In this document: positions 38,484-50,276 of the stretch, piece by piece
Layout of the letters: each line of letters opens with the position of its first letter
How positions within the stretch are numbered: position 1 is the first letter of the stretch
Assembly: GCA_963768885.1 (NCBI GenBank)
Contig: CAVYJN010000006.1
Location: 1,302,001-1,366,000 of the forward strand
Reading direction: 5' to 3'
From: DASRIA01 sp963768885
Lineage (GTDB): Bacteria > Actinomycetota > Thermoleophilia > Solirubrobacterales > JBBDJG01
DNA: 64,000 bases
Position numbers and translations under genes: made by a program
The notes under the pieces: generated by a model
Databases searched by the model: none
Told to the model about the DNA's origin: nothing
The model's input: the letters and a program-made list of their open reading frames with translations, nothing else

Positions 38484-39083
38484 TCAAGAGTCGCTCTCGA
38501 GGCGGGCGCGCACGAAATCGATCAGCTCGCGTGCGGCGCGCTCGACGTCTTCGTTGACGATCACGTGCCCGAACTCGCCCCGGGCCTGCAACTCCCGCTC
38601 GGCGACCGCGAGCCGGCTCGAGATCTCCTCGGGGCTGTCGGTGCCCCGTCCCTCCAGGCGGCGGCGGAGATCCTCGGGCGAGGGCGGCGCGATGAAGACC
38701 CGGACGGCGTCGGGCATCGTGTCGCGGATCTGGCGGGCGCCCTGGAGCTCGATCTCGAGCACGACGCTGTCGCCGCGATCGAGGCGCGGGTCCACCTCGG
38801 AGCGCAGGGTGCCGTAGCTGTGCGAGGCGTAGTCCGCGTGCTCGATGAAGTCCCCGGCCTCGACCCGCCGCGCGAAGTCGTCGTCGTCCATGAAGTGGTA
38901 GTGGACCCCGTCCCGCTCGGAGCCGCGGGGGGCCCGCGTGGTGCCCGAGACCGACAGCTCGAGCCCGGGAACCTCCTCGAGGAGGTGCTCGATCAGGGTG
39001 CCCTTGCCGACCCCGGAGGGGCCGGTGATGACGAACAACCGCCCTCGGCGACTACCTCCGGATGAGGTGCCCGATGAGCTCAC
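38484..39083 (-). CDS. gmk: Guanylate kinase
   Basis: Phosphorylates GMP to GDP. P-loop ITGPSGVGKGTL; GMP-binding residues in SVSGTTRAPRGSERDGVHYHF, DDDDFARRVEAGDFIEHADY, YGTLRSEVD; VVLEIELQGARQIR. Start is not certain: GTG at 39083 gives a 32-bp overlap with mihF, and TTG 54 nt further in (LFVITGPSG) is an alternative. Last residues ARLESDS. It follows mihF directly, an order typical of actinobacteria. Confidence 0.94.
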   Translation of the reverse strand: MSSSGTSSGGSRRGRLFVITGPSGVGKGTLIEHLLEEVPGLELSVSGTTRAPRGSERDGVHYHFMDDDDFARRVEAGDFIEHADYASHSYGTLRSEVDPRLDRGDSVVLEIELQGARQIRDTMPDAVRVFIAPPSPEDLRRRLEGRGTDSPEEISSRLAVAERELQARGEFGHVIVNEDVERAARELIDFVRARLESDS

Positions 39084-39387
39084 GGCGCTGGCGCTCCGAA
39101 AGTCCGCCGATCGTCTTGCTCGGCGAGATCCGGCACTGCGCCAGGATCTTGTTGACCTTGACGTGGCCGTACTTGGGCACGGCCAGCAGCATGTCGGAGA
39201 CCTTTGCGGTGAGGATGTAGTCCGGCGGGTCGCGCAGCAGGACCGCGATGTTCGCGTCGCCATCCTTCAACTTGCGCTTGAGCTTCGCGCGCTCGGTCCT
39301 GATCCGGTTCGCCGCGTTGAGCGCCTCCATCCTCTGAGACAGCGAGCGCTCGGGGGCTGTGGAGGCAGACTTCGTGGCGGCGGGCAT
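39052..39387 (-). CDS. mihF: Integration host factor-like nucleoid protein mIHF
   Basis: Actinobacterial nucleoid protein that bends DNA through a long helix and an H2TH domain. 111 residues. Central segment ALNAANRIRTERAKLKRKLK and C-terminal PPDYILTAKVSDMLLAVPKY, VNKILAQCRISPSKTIGGLS match mIHF. ATG at 39387 is only 8 nt from a good -10 box, so the mRNA is probably nearly leaderless. mIHF supports nucleoid compaction and is essential in mycobacteria. Confidence 0.93.
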   Translation of the reverse strand: MPAATKSASTAPERSLSQRMEALNAANRIRTERAKLKRKLKDGDANIAVLLRDPPDYILTAKVSDMLLAVPKYGHVKVNKILAQCRISPSKTIGGLSERQRRELIGHLIRR

Positions 39388-39395
39388 GGGCGGCG

Positions 39396-39423
39396 ATTAT
39401 ACGCACGGCTTGGGGGGGTGCAA
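39396..39423 (-). promoter_or_regulatory. mihF promoter
   Basis: TTGCAC (39423-39418) and a perfect TATAAT (39401-39396) are separated by 16 bp on the minus strand. Transcription would start within about one or two bases of the mihF ATG (39387), predicting a leaderless or nearly leaderless mRNA for the mihF-gmk-rpoZ run. This is the best sigma-70-type promoter in the window. Confidence 0.7.
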
Positions 39424-39532
39424 CCGCCGACCTCGAAAAAATCTGTCGCAACGAAATGCATCCTTGCGCGACCCTTCGGCGGGTCCGCAAACGCGTCGGA
39501 AATCTGGTAACGAAACGCGCGGCGATCCGAGG

Positions 39533-40489
39533 TCAGGCGACGCGCAGGCGATCGCGTGCAGCGTTCGTCGCAGCCGCAACGGACCCACCACCGCGTGCGC
39601 GCAACTCGCGATCGAGGTCGTCGCGCACGCGCGTGCCGGCGGCGGGATCGCGGAAGCTCTCGGTGCCAACCGCGACGCACGTTGCACCTGCGTCGAGGAA
39701 GTCGAGCGCGTCGCGTCCGCACTGGATGCCCCCCATGCCGACGATCGGCACGTGCGTGCGCGTCGCGACCTGCATTGTCATCGCGAGCGCGACCGGACGC
39801 ACGGCGGGACCCGACAGGCCGCCCTGTCGCGCGCCCAGCCAAGGCGCGCCCGTGCGTGGTTCGATCGCGCTTGCGCGCAGTGTGTTGATCAACGAGAGCG
39901 CATCCGCGCCGCCGTCCTGAGCGGCGAGCGCGACCGGCACGACATCCGAGACATTCGGTGTCAACTTCACGATCAGCGGCTTGTCGCACAGCGGCCGCAC
40001 GCGCGCCATCAGCGCGGACATCTCGTCGCTTTCGCTGCCGATCACGCAGCCCGACTTGACGTTCGGGCAGGAGACGTTCAGCTCGAGCGCGGCTACCTCC
40101 GGCCGGCGCCCCACCCCCTCCACGAGGGCCGCGAACTCGTCCAGCGAGAACCCGGCGACGCTCACCACCAGGGGTACCGGAAGGGTCGCCAGTTCGGGCA
40201 GATCCCGCTCCAGAAAGCCGTCCAGGCCCTTGTTGGGCAAACCGATCGAGTTGATCAGGCCGGCCGGCGTCTCCCACAGGCGCGGCGGCGGGTTGCCGCC
40301 TCGCGCGGCAAGCGTGATCGTCTTCGAGACGAAGGCGGAGAAGGGGAAGCGCTCGCGCACGGCGTCGCCGAACGTCCGCAGCGCGGCGATCGCGTCCCAG
40401 GTGCCCGAGGCGTTCACGACGGGGTGCGACAGGCGCAGTCCCGCGAGGTCCACCTCGAGCAGCTCGTGCCGTGGCGGCGCGACAGTCAC
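39533..40489 (-). CDS. pyrD: Dihydroorotate dehydrogenase, catalytic subunit (class 1B)
   Basis: Oxidises dihydroorotate to orotate. FMN-binding TIM barrel: NASGTWDA, SKTITLAARGGNPPPRLWET, INSIGLPNKG; catalytic Cys in LNVSCPNVKSG (SCPNV) is the mark of class 1B; GPAVRPVALAM and VGMGGIQCGRDAL bind the FMN phosphate. GTG at 40489 overlaps the pyrK stop (GTGA), so the two subunits are made together. 318 residues. Last gene of the pyrimidine operon. Confidence 0.95.
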   Translation of the reverse strand: MTVAPPRHELLEVDLAGLRLSHPVVNASGTWDAIAALRTFGDAVRERFPFSAFVSKTITLAARGGNPPPRLWETPAGLINSIGLPNKGLDGFLERDLPELATLPVPLVVSVAGFSLDEFAALVEGVGRRPEVAALELNVSCPNVKSGCVIGSESDEMSALMARVRPLCDKPLIVKLTPNVSDVVPVALAAQDGGADALSLINTLRASAIEPRTGAPWLGARQGGLSGPAVRPVALAMTMQVATRTHVPIVGMGGIQCGRDALDFLDAGATCVAVGTESFRDPAAGTRVRDDLDRELRARGGGSVAAATNAARDRLRVA

Positions 40490-41315
40490 TCCCAGCCCTC
40501 GGCCAGGTCGGCAGCCGAAACGATCGGTCCGTCGACGCACAGGCGCCTGTACCCGCGCGTCGTGCGCACCACGCAGCCGAAGCATGCGCCGAACCCGCAC
40601 GCCATGCCCGCCTCCATCGCAAGCTGACCGTCGACGCGTTGTGCGGCGCATATGCGCCGCACCGCCTCGAGCATCGGCGGTGGGCCGCACGCGTACACCG
40701 TGTCGAGCTCGCGCAACTCTTCGTGCAGCAACTCGGTGACGAGCCCGTGACGACCATGCGAGCCGTCGTCGGTCGCAATCGACACGTCGCCTGCAAACAG
40801 GTCGCGCGCTCGCGCATGAGCTGCGTCGCGAAAGCCGAGCACCAACTTCGGCTCGGCACCGCGTGCGCGCAGCGCGTCGTTCCAGATCACGAGCGGCGCG
40901 ACACCGATCCCGCCGCCGACGAGCACGGCACGGCCGCCGGCGGCGGGTTCGCTGAACCCGATCCCGAGCGGACCGGCGATCCAGATCTCCTCACCCGGCG
41001 CAGCGCGGGCGAGCCGCTCGGTCCCCGGCCCGATCTCGTCGAGCAGGAAGGCGAGGCGGTCGCCCTCGACACGACAGACCGAGAACGCTCGTCCCAGATG
41101 CGGGCGCCCGGACACCCCACCCCACCCCGCGGCGGTCGCAAGCATGTAGAACTGCCCCGCGACCGGACGCGGGCCCTCGGGGTCGGCGAGCGAGACGAGC
41201 GTGTATCGGCCGACCGCTTCGCTCGCGACCACCGGCGCGCGGCGGCGGCCGAACGGGGCGAGGGCGCGCGGTCCCTCCTCGGGCGCGGCCAGGCCCCGCT
41301 CGATCTCGGTCGCGC

Positions 41316-41319
<4 letters not shown>
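40486..41319 (-). CDS. pyrK: Dihydroorotate dehydrogenase electron-transfer subunit
   Basis: FAD/[2Fe-2S] partner of PyrD class 1B; passes electrons to NAD. GTG at 41319 overlaps the carB stop by 4 bp. FAD site HLGRAFSVCRV, nucleotide loop AVLVGGGIGVAPLV, YACGPPPMLEAV, and the iron-sulfur cluster motif C-x4-C-x2-C with a fourth Cys (MACGFGACFGCVV ... RLCVDGP). 277 residues. Sits between carB and pyrD in the operon. Confidence 0.94.
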
Positions 41320-44538
<3,219 letters not shown>

Positions 44539-44546
<8 letters not shown>

Positions 44547-45654
44547 CCGCCAGCTCCAGGAACCGGTCGAACAGATAGAGGGAGTCGTGCGGGCCCGGCC
44601 CCGCCTCGGGGTGGTACTGCACGCAGGCCCCGGGGACGTCGCGCAGCACCAGTCCCTCGACCGTGCGGTCGTAGAGGTTCACGTGGGAGAGCTCGGCGAC
44701 GCCGAAGTCGGTCTCCCAGCGCACGGGCTCGTCGCCCGGGACGGTGTGCTCGCCGCCGGGCCCGACCACCGCGAAGCCGTGGTTCTGCGCGGTGATCTCG
44801 ATCTTCCCCGTCTCGAGGTCCTTCACGGGGTGGTTCGCGCCGCGGTGGCCGAACGGCAGCTTGAACGTCTCGAGGCCGACCGCGCGGCAGAGCAGCTGGT
44901 GGCCGAGGCAGATCCCGAACACGGGCACCCTGCCGACCAGCTCGCGCACCGTCCCGACGACGTAGTCGAGCGCCGCGGGATCGCCGGGGCCGTTCGCCAG
45001 GAAGACGGCATCGGGCTCCTGCTCGAGCACCGCTTCCGCGCTCGTCGTGCAGGGCAGCAGCGTGAGGTGCACGTCGCGCTCGCGCAGGTTGCGCACGATC
45101 GACGACTTGATCCCCGTGTCGAGCGCGGCGACCCGCGGGCCGCTGCCCTCACCGAAGACGATCGGCTCGGCGGGCGTCACCTCGCGCGCGAGGTCGCGGC
45201 CCGTCATCGAAGGCTCGCGCTCGATCAGCGCGCGCGCCTCCTCGACCGGCATGTCGCCGGGGAAGACGCCGCCGCGCATCGCGCCGCGGTCGCGGATGTG
45301 GCGCACCAGGCCGCGCGTGTCGACGCCGCCGATCGCGGCGACGCCGTGCCGCTCCAGCCAGTCGAGCCAGCCACCGTCCGAATTGCCCGGCGCCGCGTTT
45401 ACCGGCTCGCGCATGATCACCGCCGTAGCGTGCGGGCGATCGGACTCCGTCGCCTGCGGCCGGACGCCGTAGTTGCCGACCAGCGGGTAGGTGAAGGTGA
45501 TGACCTGGCCGGCGTAGGAGGGATCGGTGACCGCCTCCTGGTAGCCCGTCATCGCCGTGTTGAAGACCACCTCGCCGAGCGCCGGGCCGCGCGCGCCGAC
45601 GGCATCGCCGTCGAGTCGCGTGCCGTCCTCGAGCAAGACATACGCCGAGGTCAT
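44539..45654 (-). CDS. carA: Carbamoyl-phosphate synthase, small (glutaminase) subunit
   Basis: Hydrolyses glutamine and feeds ammonia to CarB. N-terminal CPSase_sm domain (YVLLEDGTRLDGDAVGARG, VVFNTAMTGYQEAVTDPSY). Class I glutamine amidotransferase domain with nucleophile Cys in VFGICLGHQLLCRAVG, and His/Glu in CVQYHPEAGPGP. ATG at 45654 preferred over TTG at 45660. 371 residues. Overlaps carB. The upstream gap holds a hairpin that may attenuate transcription between the isochorismatase gene and carA. Confidence 0.97.
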
Positions 45655-45679
45655 CGGCAACCCGATCCCGCCTGGGACC

Positions 45680-45703
45680 GGCGATTCTGGCTAAAGAATC
45701 GCC
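45680..45703 (-). repeat. 9-bp hairpin between isochorismatase gene and carA
   Basis: GGCGATTCT-GGCTAA-AGAATCGCC, perfect 9-bp stem with a 6-nt loop, 4 bp past the isochorismatase stop. There is no T-run after it, so it is not an obvious terminator. It could tune expression of carA relative to the proximal pyr genes, or mark RNA processing. Confidence 0.5.
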
Positions 45704-45706
45704 GCT

Positions 45707-46240
45707 TCATTTGACCAGGGCCTGCACTTCCTTGAACTCGGGCGTGCCGGCCCTTCCCAGCAACTCGAACAGCGCCGTCTCGACGCTCGTGACGACCGCG
45801 CCGGAGCGCTCCATCTTGTGCAGCCCGAGCGCGCGGTTCTCCGCCGTGCGCGAGGTGACCGCGTCCTGCGCGACCTGTACCTCGCGGCCCGCGGCCAGCA
45901 GGTCCTCGGCGGTCTGGCTGACGCACACGTGCGCCTCGATGCCGCAGAGCAGGACCTGATCGCGCTGCAACGCGCCGGCGAAGCCCTCCGCCTGCGCGGC
46001 GCTGAAGCAGACCTTCTCGATCGGCTCGACGCCGTCGAGGTGCCCGGCGACCTCCGGGACGGTGCGACCGAGCCCCTTCGGGTACTGCTCGGTGACCAGC
46101 ACGGGCAGCCCGAGCACGCGCGCGCCCTGGACGAGCACGGCCACGTTGGCTGCCACCCGCTCGAAATCGAGGACCGCGGGCCTGAACGCTTCCTGCACGT
46201 CGACGACGACCAATGCGGTCCGCTCGCGGTCGAGCTTCAC
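45707..46240 (-). CDS. Isochorismatase-family hydrolase in the pyr operon
   Basis: 177-residue cysteine hydrolase of the isochorismatase/nicotinamidase fold. Catalytic triad is visible: Asp in VVVDVQEAFRPAV (about residue 14), Lys in IEKVCFSA, Cys in GIEAHVCVSQTAEDLL (about 102). Substrate unknown. GTG at 46240 overlaps the pyrC stop (GTGA), so it belongs to the operon. Relatives include ureidoacrylate/biuret-type amidohydrolases and nicotinamidases, so a role in pyrimidine-related nitrogen chemistry is possible but not shown. Confidence 0.88.
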   Translation of the reverse strand: MKLDRERTALVVVDVQEAFRPAVLDFERVAANVAVLVQGARVLGLPVLVTEQYPKGLGRTVPEVAGHLDGVEPIEKVCFSAAQAEGFAGALQRDQVLLCGIEAHVCVSQTAEDLLAAGREVQVAQDAVTSRTAENRALGLHKMERSGAVVTSVETALFELLGRAGTPEFKEVQALVK

Positions 46241-47616
46241 GTGGCCGACACCGGGTCGTCCGCGAGGCGGATGGCGAAGCCGCGCTCCCGGTAGGCGACC
46301 GACCCGGAGGCGATCGTCATCAGGACCCGGCCCTGAAGCTCACGTCCGTCGAAGCACGAGTTGACCGAGCGGGATTCGTAGCCGGACTCCCCCACGGTCC
46401 AGCGGGCATCGAGGTCCACCATGCAGAGGTCGGCGGGCGAGTCCTTCGCGAGCGTGGGCGCGCGCAGGCCGTAGGGACCGCCCCCCGCGGTCATCCGCTC
46501 GACCAGCAGGTCGAGCGTCAGCACGCCGGGCAGCACGAGGTCGCTGTACAGGGCGGCGAAGGCGGTCTCGAGGCCGGTGACGCCCATCGGCGCCTCCTCG
46601 AACGGGGCCTCCTTCTCCTCCCTCGAATGCGGTGCGTGGTCGGTCGCGACGCAGTCGATCACTCCCGAGCGCAGGCCCGCGATCAGCGCCTCGCGGTCGG
46701 CGGCCGCGCGCAGCGGCGGATTCATCTTGAAGCGCGAGTCGAGCGACGTGACCGCCTCGTCGGTCAGCACGAGGTGATGGGGCGTGACCTCCGCCGTGAT
46801 GCGCACGCCTGCGGCACGGGCCCGCTCGACGGCGGCGACGGACTCCGCGGCGGACACGTGCAGGACGTGGATCGCGCCGCCCTCGAAGCCCGCGATCGCG
46901 GCATCGCGCTCGATCATCGTGCTCTCCGAGATCGAGGGGATTCCCGCGAGGCCGAGCATCGTGGAGACCGCTCCCTCGTGCATCGCGCCGTTCCCGGAGA
47001 GCGACGGGTCCTCCTCGTGCAGCGCGAGCACCCCGCCGGCGAGCCGCTGGTACTGGAGCGCCTGGCGCATCCGCCGGGCGTCCGCGACCGGGTAGCCGTC
47101 GTCGCTGAATCCGGCCGCGCCCTCACGCACAAGCTCCACCATCTCGGTCAGCTCGGTGCCGTGCAGGCCCTTGGTGATCGAAGCCAGGAAGCCGATGGGC
47201 ACGATCGCCTCCTGCGCCGCACGCTCCTGAAGCGCGCGCAGCACCGGCGCCGCGTCGACGACCGGGTCGGTGTTGGGCATCGCGAGGATGCGACAGAACC
47301 CGCCCGCGGCCGCGGCTCGCGATCCCGATTGCAGGTCCTCCTCGTCCTCGCGGCCGGGCGTGCGCAGGTGCACGTGGGGATCGACGAAGCCCGGCATCAC
47401 GGTCTGACCCTCGCCGTCCACCACCTCGCATCCGCCCGGCAGCTCGAGCGCCCCCGGTGCGCCGATCTCCGCCACGACGCCGTCGCGCACGAGCAGGTCG
47501 TGATGGCCGTCGATGCCTGCCCGGGGATCGAGCAGGCGTGCCCCGCGGATCAGCAGCGTGGCCGGGTCCGCGCGGCGCGAGGTGAGCCGCACGCGCGGGA
47601 AGCGCTGGGCGCTCAC
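46237..47616 (-). CDS. pyrC: Dihydroorotase
   Basis: Cyclises carbamoyl-aspartate to dihydroorotate. About 459 residues, class I type. Metal site PGFVDPHVHLRTPGRE (HxH), ALHEEDPSLSG, HVLHVSAAESV and the catalytic Asp in CVATDHAPHSREEK. Substrate loop and C-terminal metal-binding motif (GRVLMTIASGSVAY) are present. GTG at 47616 overlaps the pyrB stop (GTGA); a longer open frame upstream is antisense to pyrB coding and not used. Confidence 0.95.
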   Translation of the reverse strand: MSAQRFPRVRLTSRRADPATLLIRGARLLDPRAGIDGHHDLLVRDGVVAEIGAPGALELPGGCEVVDGEGQTVMPGFVDPHVHLRTPGREDEEDLQSGSRAAAAGGFCRILAMPNTDPVVDAAPVLRALQERAAQEAIVPIGFLASITKGLHGTELTEMVELVREGAAGFSDDGYPVADARRMRQALQYQRLAGGVLALHEEDPSLSGNGAMHEGAVSTMLGLAGIPSISESTMIERDAAIAGFEGGAIHVLHVSAAESVAAVERARAAGVRITAEVTPHHLVLTDEAVTSLDSRFKMNPPLRAAADREALIAGLRSGVIDCVATDHAPHSREEKEAPFEEAPMGVTGLETAFAALYSDLVLPGVLTLDLLVERMTAGGGPYGLRAPTLAKDSPADLCMVDLDARWTVGESGYESRSVNSCFDGRELQGRVLMTIASGSVAYRERGFAIRLADDPVSAT

Positions 47617-48563
47617 GCCGGCTGCTCCACCGTTGGAACGTGCGTGCCGGCCGGTGCTCCGTCGTGGCCGCCGCCCGACAGCAGCTCGTAGAGGATCGCC
47701 ATCCGCACCACGAGGCCGGCGGCGACCTGGTCGACGATCAGCGCCTGCGGTGACTCGATCACCTCGGCGGACAGCTCGACGCCGCGGTTCACGGGCCCGG
47801 GATGCATCAGCAGCTGGCGCGGGTTGAGCCTGCGGCTGTCGATCTGGAAGCAGGAGATGTACTCGCGCAGCGAGGGCAGGTAGGCGTCGCCCATCCGCTC
47901 GTTCTGCATCCGCAGCGCGTACACCACGTCGGCGGTCGCGACGTCGTCGAGGTCGTATCGCACCTCGCAGCCGAGGCTCTCGACCTCGCGGGGGATCAGC
48001 GTGGGCGGCCCGCAGACCGTCACCTGCGCTCCCATGCGCGTGAAGGCGTGGATGTTGGAGCGCGCGACGCGGCTGTGCAGGACGTCGCCGACGATCCAGA
48101 TCTGGGCCCCGTCGAGCGAGCCCATCCGGCGGCGCAGGGTGTAGACGTCGAGCAGCGCCTGGCTCGGGTGCTCGTGCTTGCCGTCGCCCGCGTTCACGAC
48201 CGAGGCGGACGTCTGGCGCGCGACCAGGTCGGCGGCGCCGGCCCACGGCGCCCGGATCACGATCGCCGCGGGGTCGTAGGCGTTCAGGGTCGCGATCGTG
48301 TCGCGCAGGGACTCGCCCTTGTCGACGCTCGAGCCCGAGGACCTGATGCTCACGACGTCCGCGGACAGGCGCTTCGCGGCCAGCTCGAAGGAAGAGCTCG
48401 TGCGTGTGCTCGACTCGTAGAAGAGGTTCACGACGGTCCGGCCACGCAGGGTCGGGACCTTCTTGATGTCACGCTCCACAACCTCGGCGAAGCTCTCCGC
48501 GACGGTGATGACGCGCTCGATGTCCGAGCGCGAGAGGTCGGCGATCGAAAGCAGGTGCTTCAT
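47613..48563 (-). CDS. pyrB: Aspartate carbamoyltransferase, catalytic subunit
   Basis: Joins carbamoyl phosphate and aspartate. 316 residues. Carbamoyl-phosphate motif FYESSTRTSSSFELAAKRL; GSSVDKGESLRDT; aspartate loop HPGPVNRGVELSAEV. KHEHPSQALLDVYTLRR is typical. ATG at 48563 overlaps the pyrR stop (ATGA). No pyrI regulatory subunit is present. Confidence 0.97.
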   Translation of the reverse strand: MKHLLSIADLSRSDIERVITVAESFAEVVERDIKKVPTLRGRTVVNLFYESSTRTSSSFELAAKRLSADVVSIRSSGSSVDKGESLRDTIATLNAYDPAAIVIRAPWAGAADLVARQTSASVVNAGDGKHEHPSQALLDVYTLRRRMGSLDGAQIWIVGDVLHSRVARSNIHAFTRMGAQVTVCGPPTLIPREVESLGCEVRYDLDDVATADVVYALRMQNERMGDAYLPSLREYISCFQIDSRRLNPRQLLMHPGPVNRGVELSAEVIESPQALIVDQVAAGLVVRMAILYELLSGGGHDGAPAGTHVPTVEQPA

Positions 48564-49141
48564 TCGGCCTCCGTTGGTTGATGAGCGTTGGTCCTCTCCA
48601 TCGCGCGCCCTATCTCCACCTCGTCGACGCCGTCGCTCTCCTCGAGGCGGACGTTGACGCGCTGGTCCCGCGAGGTCGGGAGGTTCTTGCCGACGTAGTC
48701 GGGGCGGATCGGCAGCTCGCGGTGGCCGCGGTCGACGAGCACCGCCAGCCGCACGCGGTCCGGGCGCCCGTAGTCGAACAGCGAGTCGATCGCGGCGCGG
48801 ACCGTGCGCCCCGTGTAGAGCACGTCGTCGACGAGCACGACGGTCGTCCCCTCGAGCGGGAAGTCCATGCGCGAGGAGTGCACGACGGGCGCGTCGCTGA
48901 TCGGCCGCGACCCGACGTCGTCGCGGTAGAAGGTGATGTCGACCTCGCCCAGGGGGACCGGGATCCCGGACAGCTCCTCGATCAGGGCGCGCAGGCGATG
49001 CGCCATGAACGCGCCCCTGGTGTGGATGCCGACCAGCGCGAGGCGGCCGCCATCGGCGTTGCCTTCCACGATCTCGTGGGCGATCCGTACGAGCGCTCTG
49101 CGAAGGTCGTCCCTGTCCAGGACGATGCCCGTGTTCGTCAA
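48560..49141 (-). CDS. pyrR: Bifunctional pyr operon regulator/uracil phosphoribosyltransferase
   Basis: RNA-binding regulator that senses UMP, with uracil phosphoribosyltransferase activity. 193 residues. PRPP loop TVVLVDDVLYTGRTVRAA; VDRGHRELPIRPDYVGKNLPT; RLEESDGVDEV. Start TTG at 49141, with an AAGGA ribosome-binding site that lies right after the PyrR-binding loop in the leader. First gene of the pyr operon, so it represses its own translation and, by coupling, the whole set. Confidence 0.95.
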   Translation of the reverse strand: MTNTGIVLDRDDLRRALVRIAHEIVEGNADGGRLALVGIHTRGAFMAHRLRALIEELSGIPVPLGEVDITFYRDDVGSRPISDAPVVHSSRMDFPLEGTTVVLVDDVLYTGRTVRAAIDSLFDYGRPDRVRLAVLVDRGHRELPIRPDYVGKNLPTSRDQRVNVRLEESDGVDEVEIGRAMERTNAHQPTEAE

Positions 49142-49152
49142 GCGTGATCCTT

Positions 49153-49198
49153 CCTGGCCTCTCGGGACCGGGTTAAAGGAACCGACGCGGCGAGTGTA
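49153..49198 (-). promoter_or_regulatory. pyrR leader: PyrR-binding loop and -10 box
   Basis: On the minus strand 49172-49153 reads CCCGGTCCCGAGAGGCCAGG, which matches the PyrR anti-antiterminator loop: a stem with a mismatch closing a CCGAGA-type loop. It ends just before the AAGGA of pyrR, so binding would block the ribosome. TACACT (49198-49193) is a likely -10. No terminator was found, so translational control, as in mycobacteria, is favoured over attenuation. Confidence 0.65.
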
Positions 49199-49238
49199 CC
49201 AACGGCAAGCGACGGCGCCGGGCGCGAGCGCCGCGCGA

Positions 49239-50231
49239 CTACGGAGTTTGCGCGACCGGGCTTTCCGGCTCGGGCGCCATCCGCTGGCGGTAGTCCTTCC
49301 AGCGGATCAGCTCCGGCTCGCGGCCCGAGTCGGGGTATGGCACCTCGACCACGTCGAAGTCCCGCGGGACCACCGAGCGCTCGAACACCTCGCGCGCCTC
49401 CCGTTCGATCACCGGCGCGAAGTAGCGCGACGACAGGTGCGTGAGCGCGAGCATCGACACGCCGGCCGCGCGCGCCACCTCGGCCGCCTGGCGCGCGGTC
49501 GAATGACCGGTCTGGCGCGCGCGCTCGGCCTCGTCGTCGGCGAACGTGCTGTCGTGGACGAGCAGCCCTGCCCCCCCGGCCACGGCGATCGTCGCATCGC
49601 AAGGCTCGGTGTCGCCGGTGAACACGAGGGTGCGGCCGGGCCGCGGGTCGCCCATCACCTCGTGCGGCTCCACGCGGCGCCCGCCGCCCTCGACCGCCTC
49701 GCCGCGCTGCAGGAGCCCGAAGGCCGGGCCCTCCGGCACGCCGAGCTCCCGGGCCCGGTCGAGATCGAAACGCCCGGGCCGCGCGTCCTCGAAGAACCCG
49801 TACCCGAGGGCCTCCAGGCGGTGCACGGCGCCGTAGGCGCCCACCCTGAACCCGTCGAACGTCACGGCCTCGCTCGGCTCGAGCTCGCGCAGGCGCACCT
49901 CGTATGAGAGCTTCCCGTAGACGCGCCGCAGATCGGACATCAGGCTGTGGAGCCCCCGCGGGCCGTAGACGGTGAGCGGCAGGTCGCGGCCGCGCAGGGC
50001 GAAGGTCTTCAGCATCCCCGGCAGGCCGAGGAAGTGATCGGCGTGGTAATGGGTCAGGAAGACGTGCTCGATGTCGGGGAGGCCGACGCTGCGCAGCAGC
50101 TGGCGCTGGGTCCCCTCCCCGCAGTCGATCAGGATGCGCTCGCCGCCGCGCCGCACGAACACGCTCGTGGGCGCACGCTGGACGGTCGGCATCGAGCCGG
50201 CGGTCCCGACGAAGAGGACGGACAGGTCCAT
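49239..50231 (-). CDS. rnz: Ribonuclease Z (tRNase Z)
   Basis: Removes 3' trailers from pre-tRNA. Metallo-beta-lactamase fold: FVGTAGSMPTVQRAPTSV, zinc motif LTHYHADHFLGLPGML (HxHxDH), FTGDTEPCD, LVHDSTFADDEAE, THLSSRYF. 330 residues. ATG at 50231; upstream residues in frame are not in the family. Divergent from the first SnoaL gene, and near a tRNA-Arg gene that lacks an encoded CCA, whose 3' end it would make. Confidence 0.93.
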   Translation of the reverse strand: MDLSVLFVGTAGSMPTVQRAPTSVFVRRGGERILIDCGEGTQRQLLRSVGLPDIEHVFLTHYHADHFLGLPGMLKTFALRGRDLPLTVYGPRGLHSLMSDLRRVYGKLSYEVRLRELEPSEAVTFDGFRVGAYGAVHRLEALGYGFFEDARPGRFDLDRARELGVPEGPAFGLLQRGEAVEGGGRRVEPHEVMGDPRPGRTLVFTGDTEPCDATIAVAGGAGLLVHDSTFADDEAERARQTGHSTARQAAEVARAAGVSMLALTHLSSRYFAPVIEREAREVFERSVVPRDFDVVEVPYPDSGREPELIRWKDYRQRMAPEPESPVAQTP

Positions 50232-50276
50232 GCGCCTATCTTCGCGGACACGGCCGCGCGATAATCCCGCGCGTCG

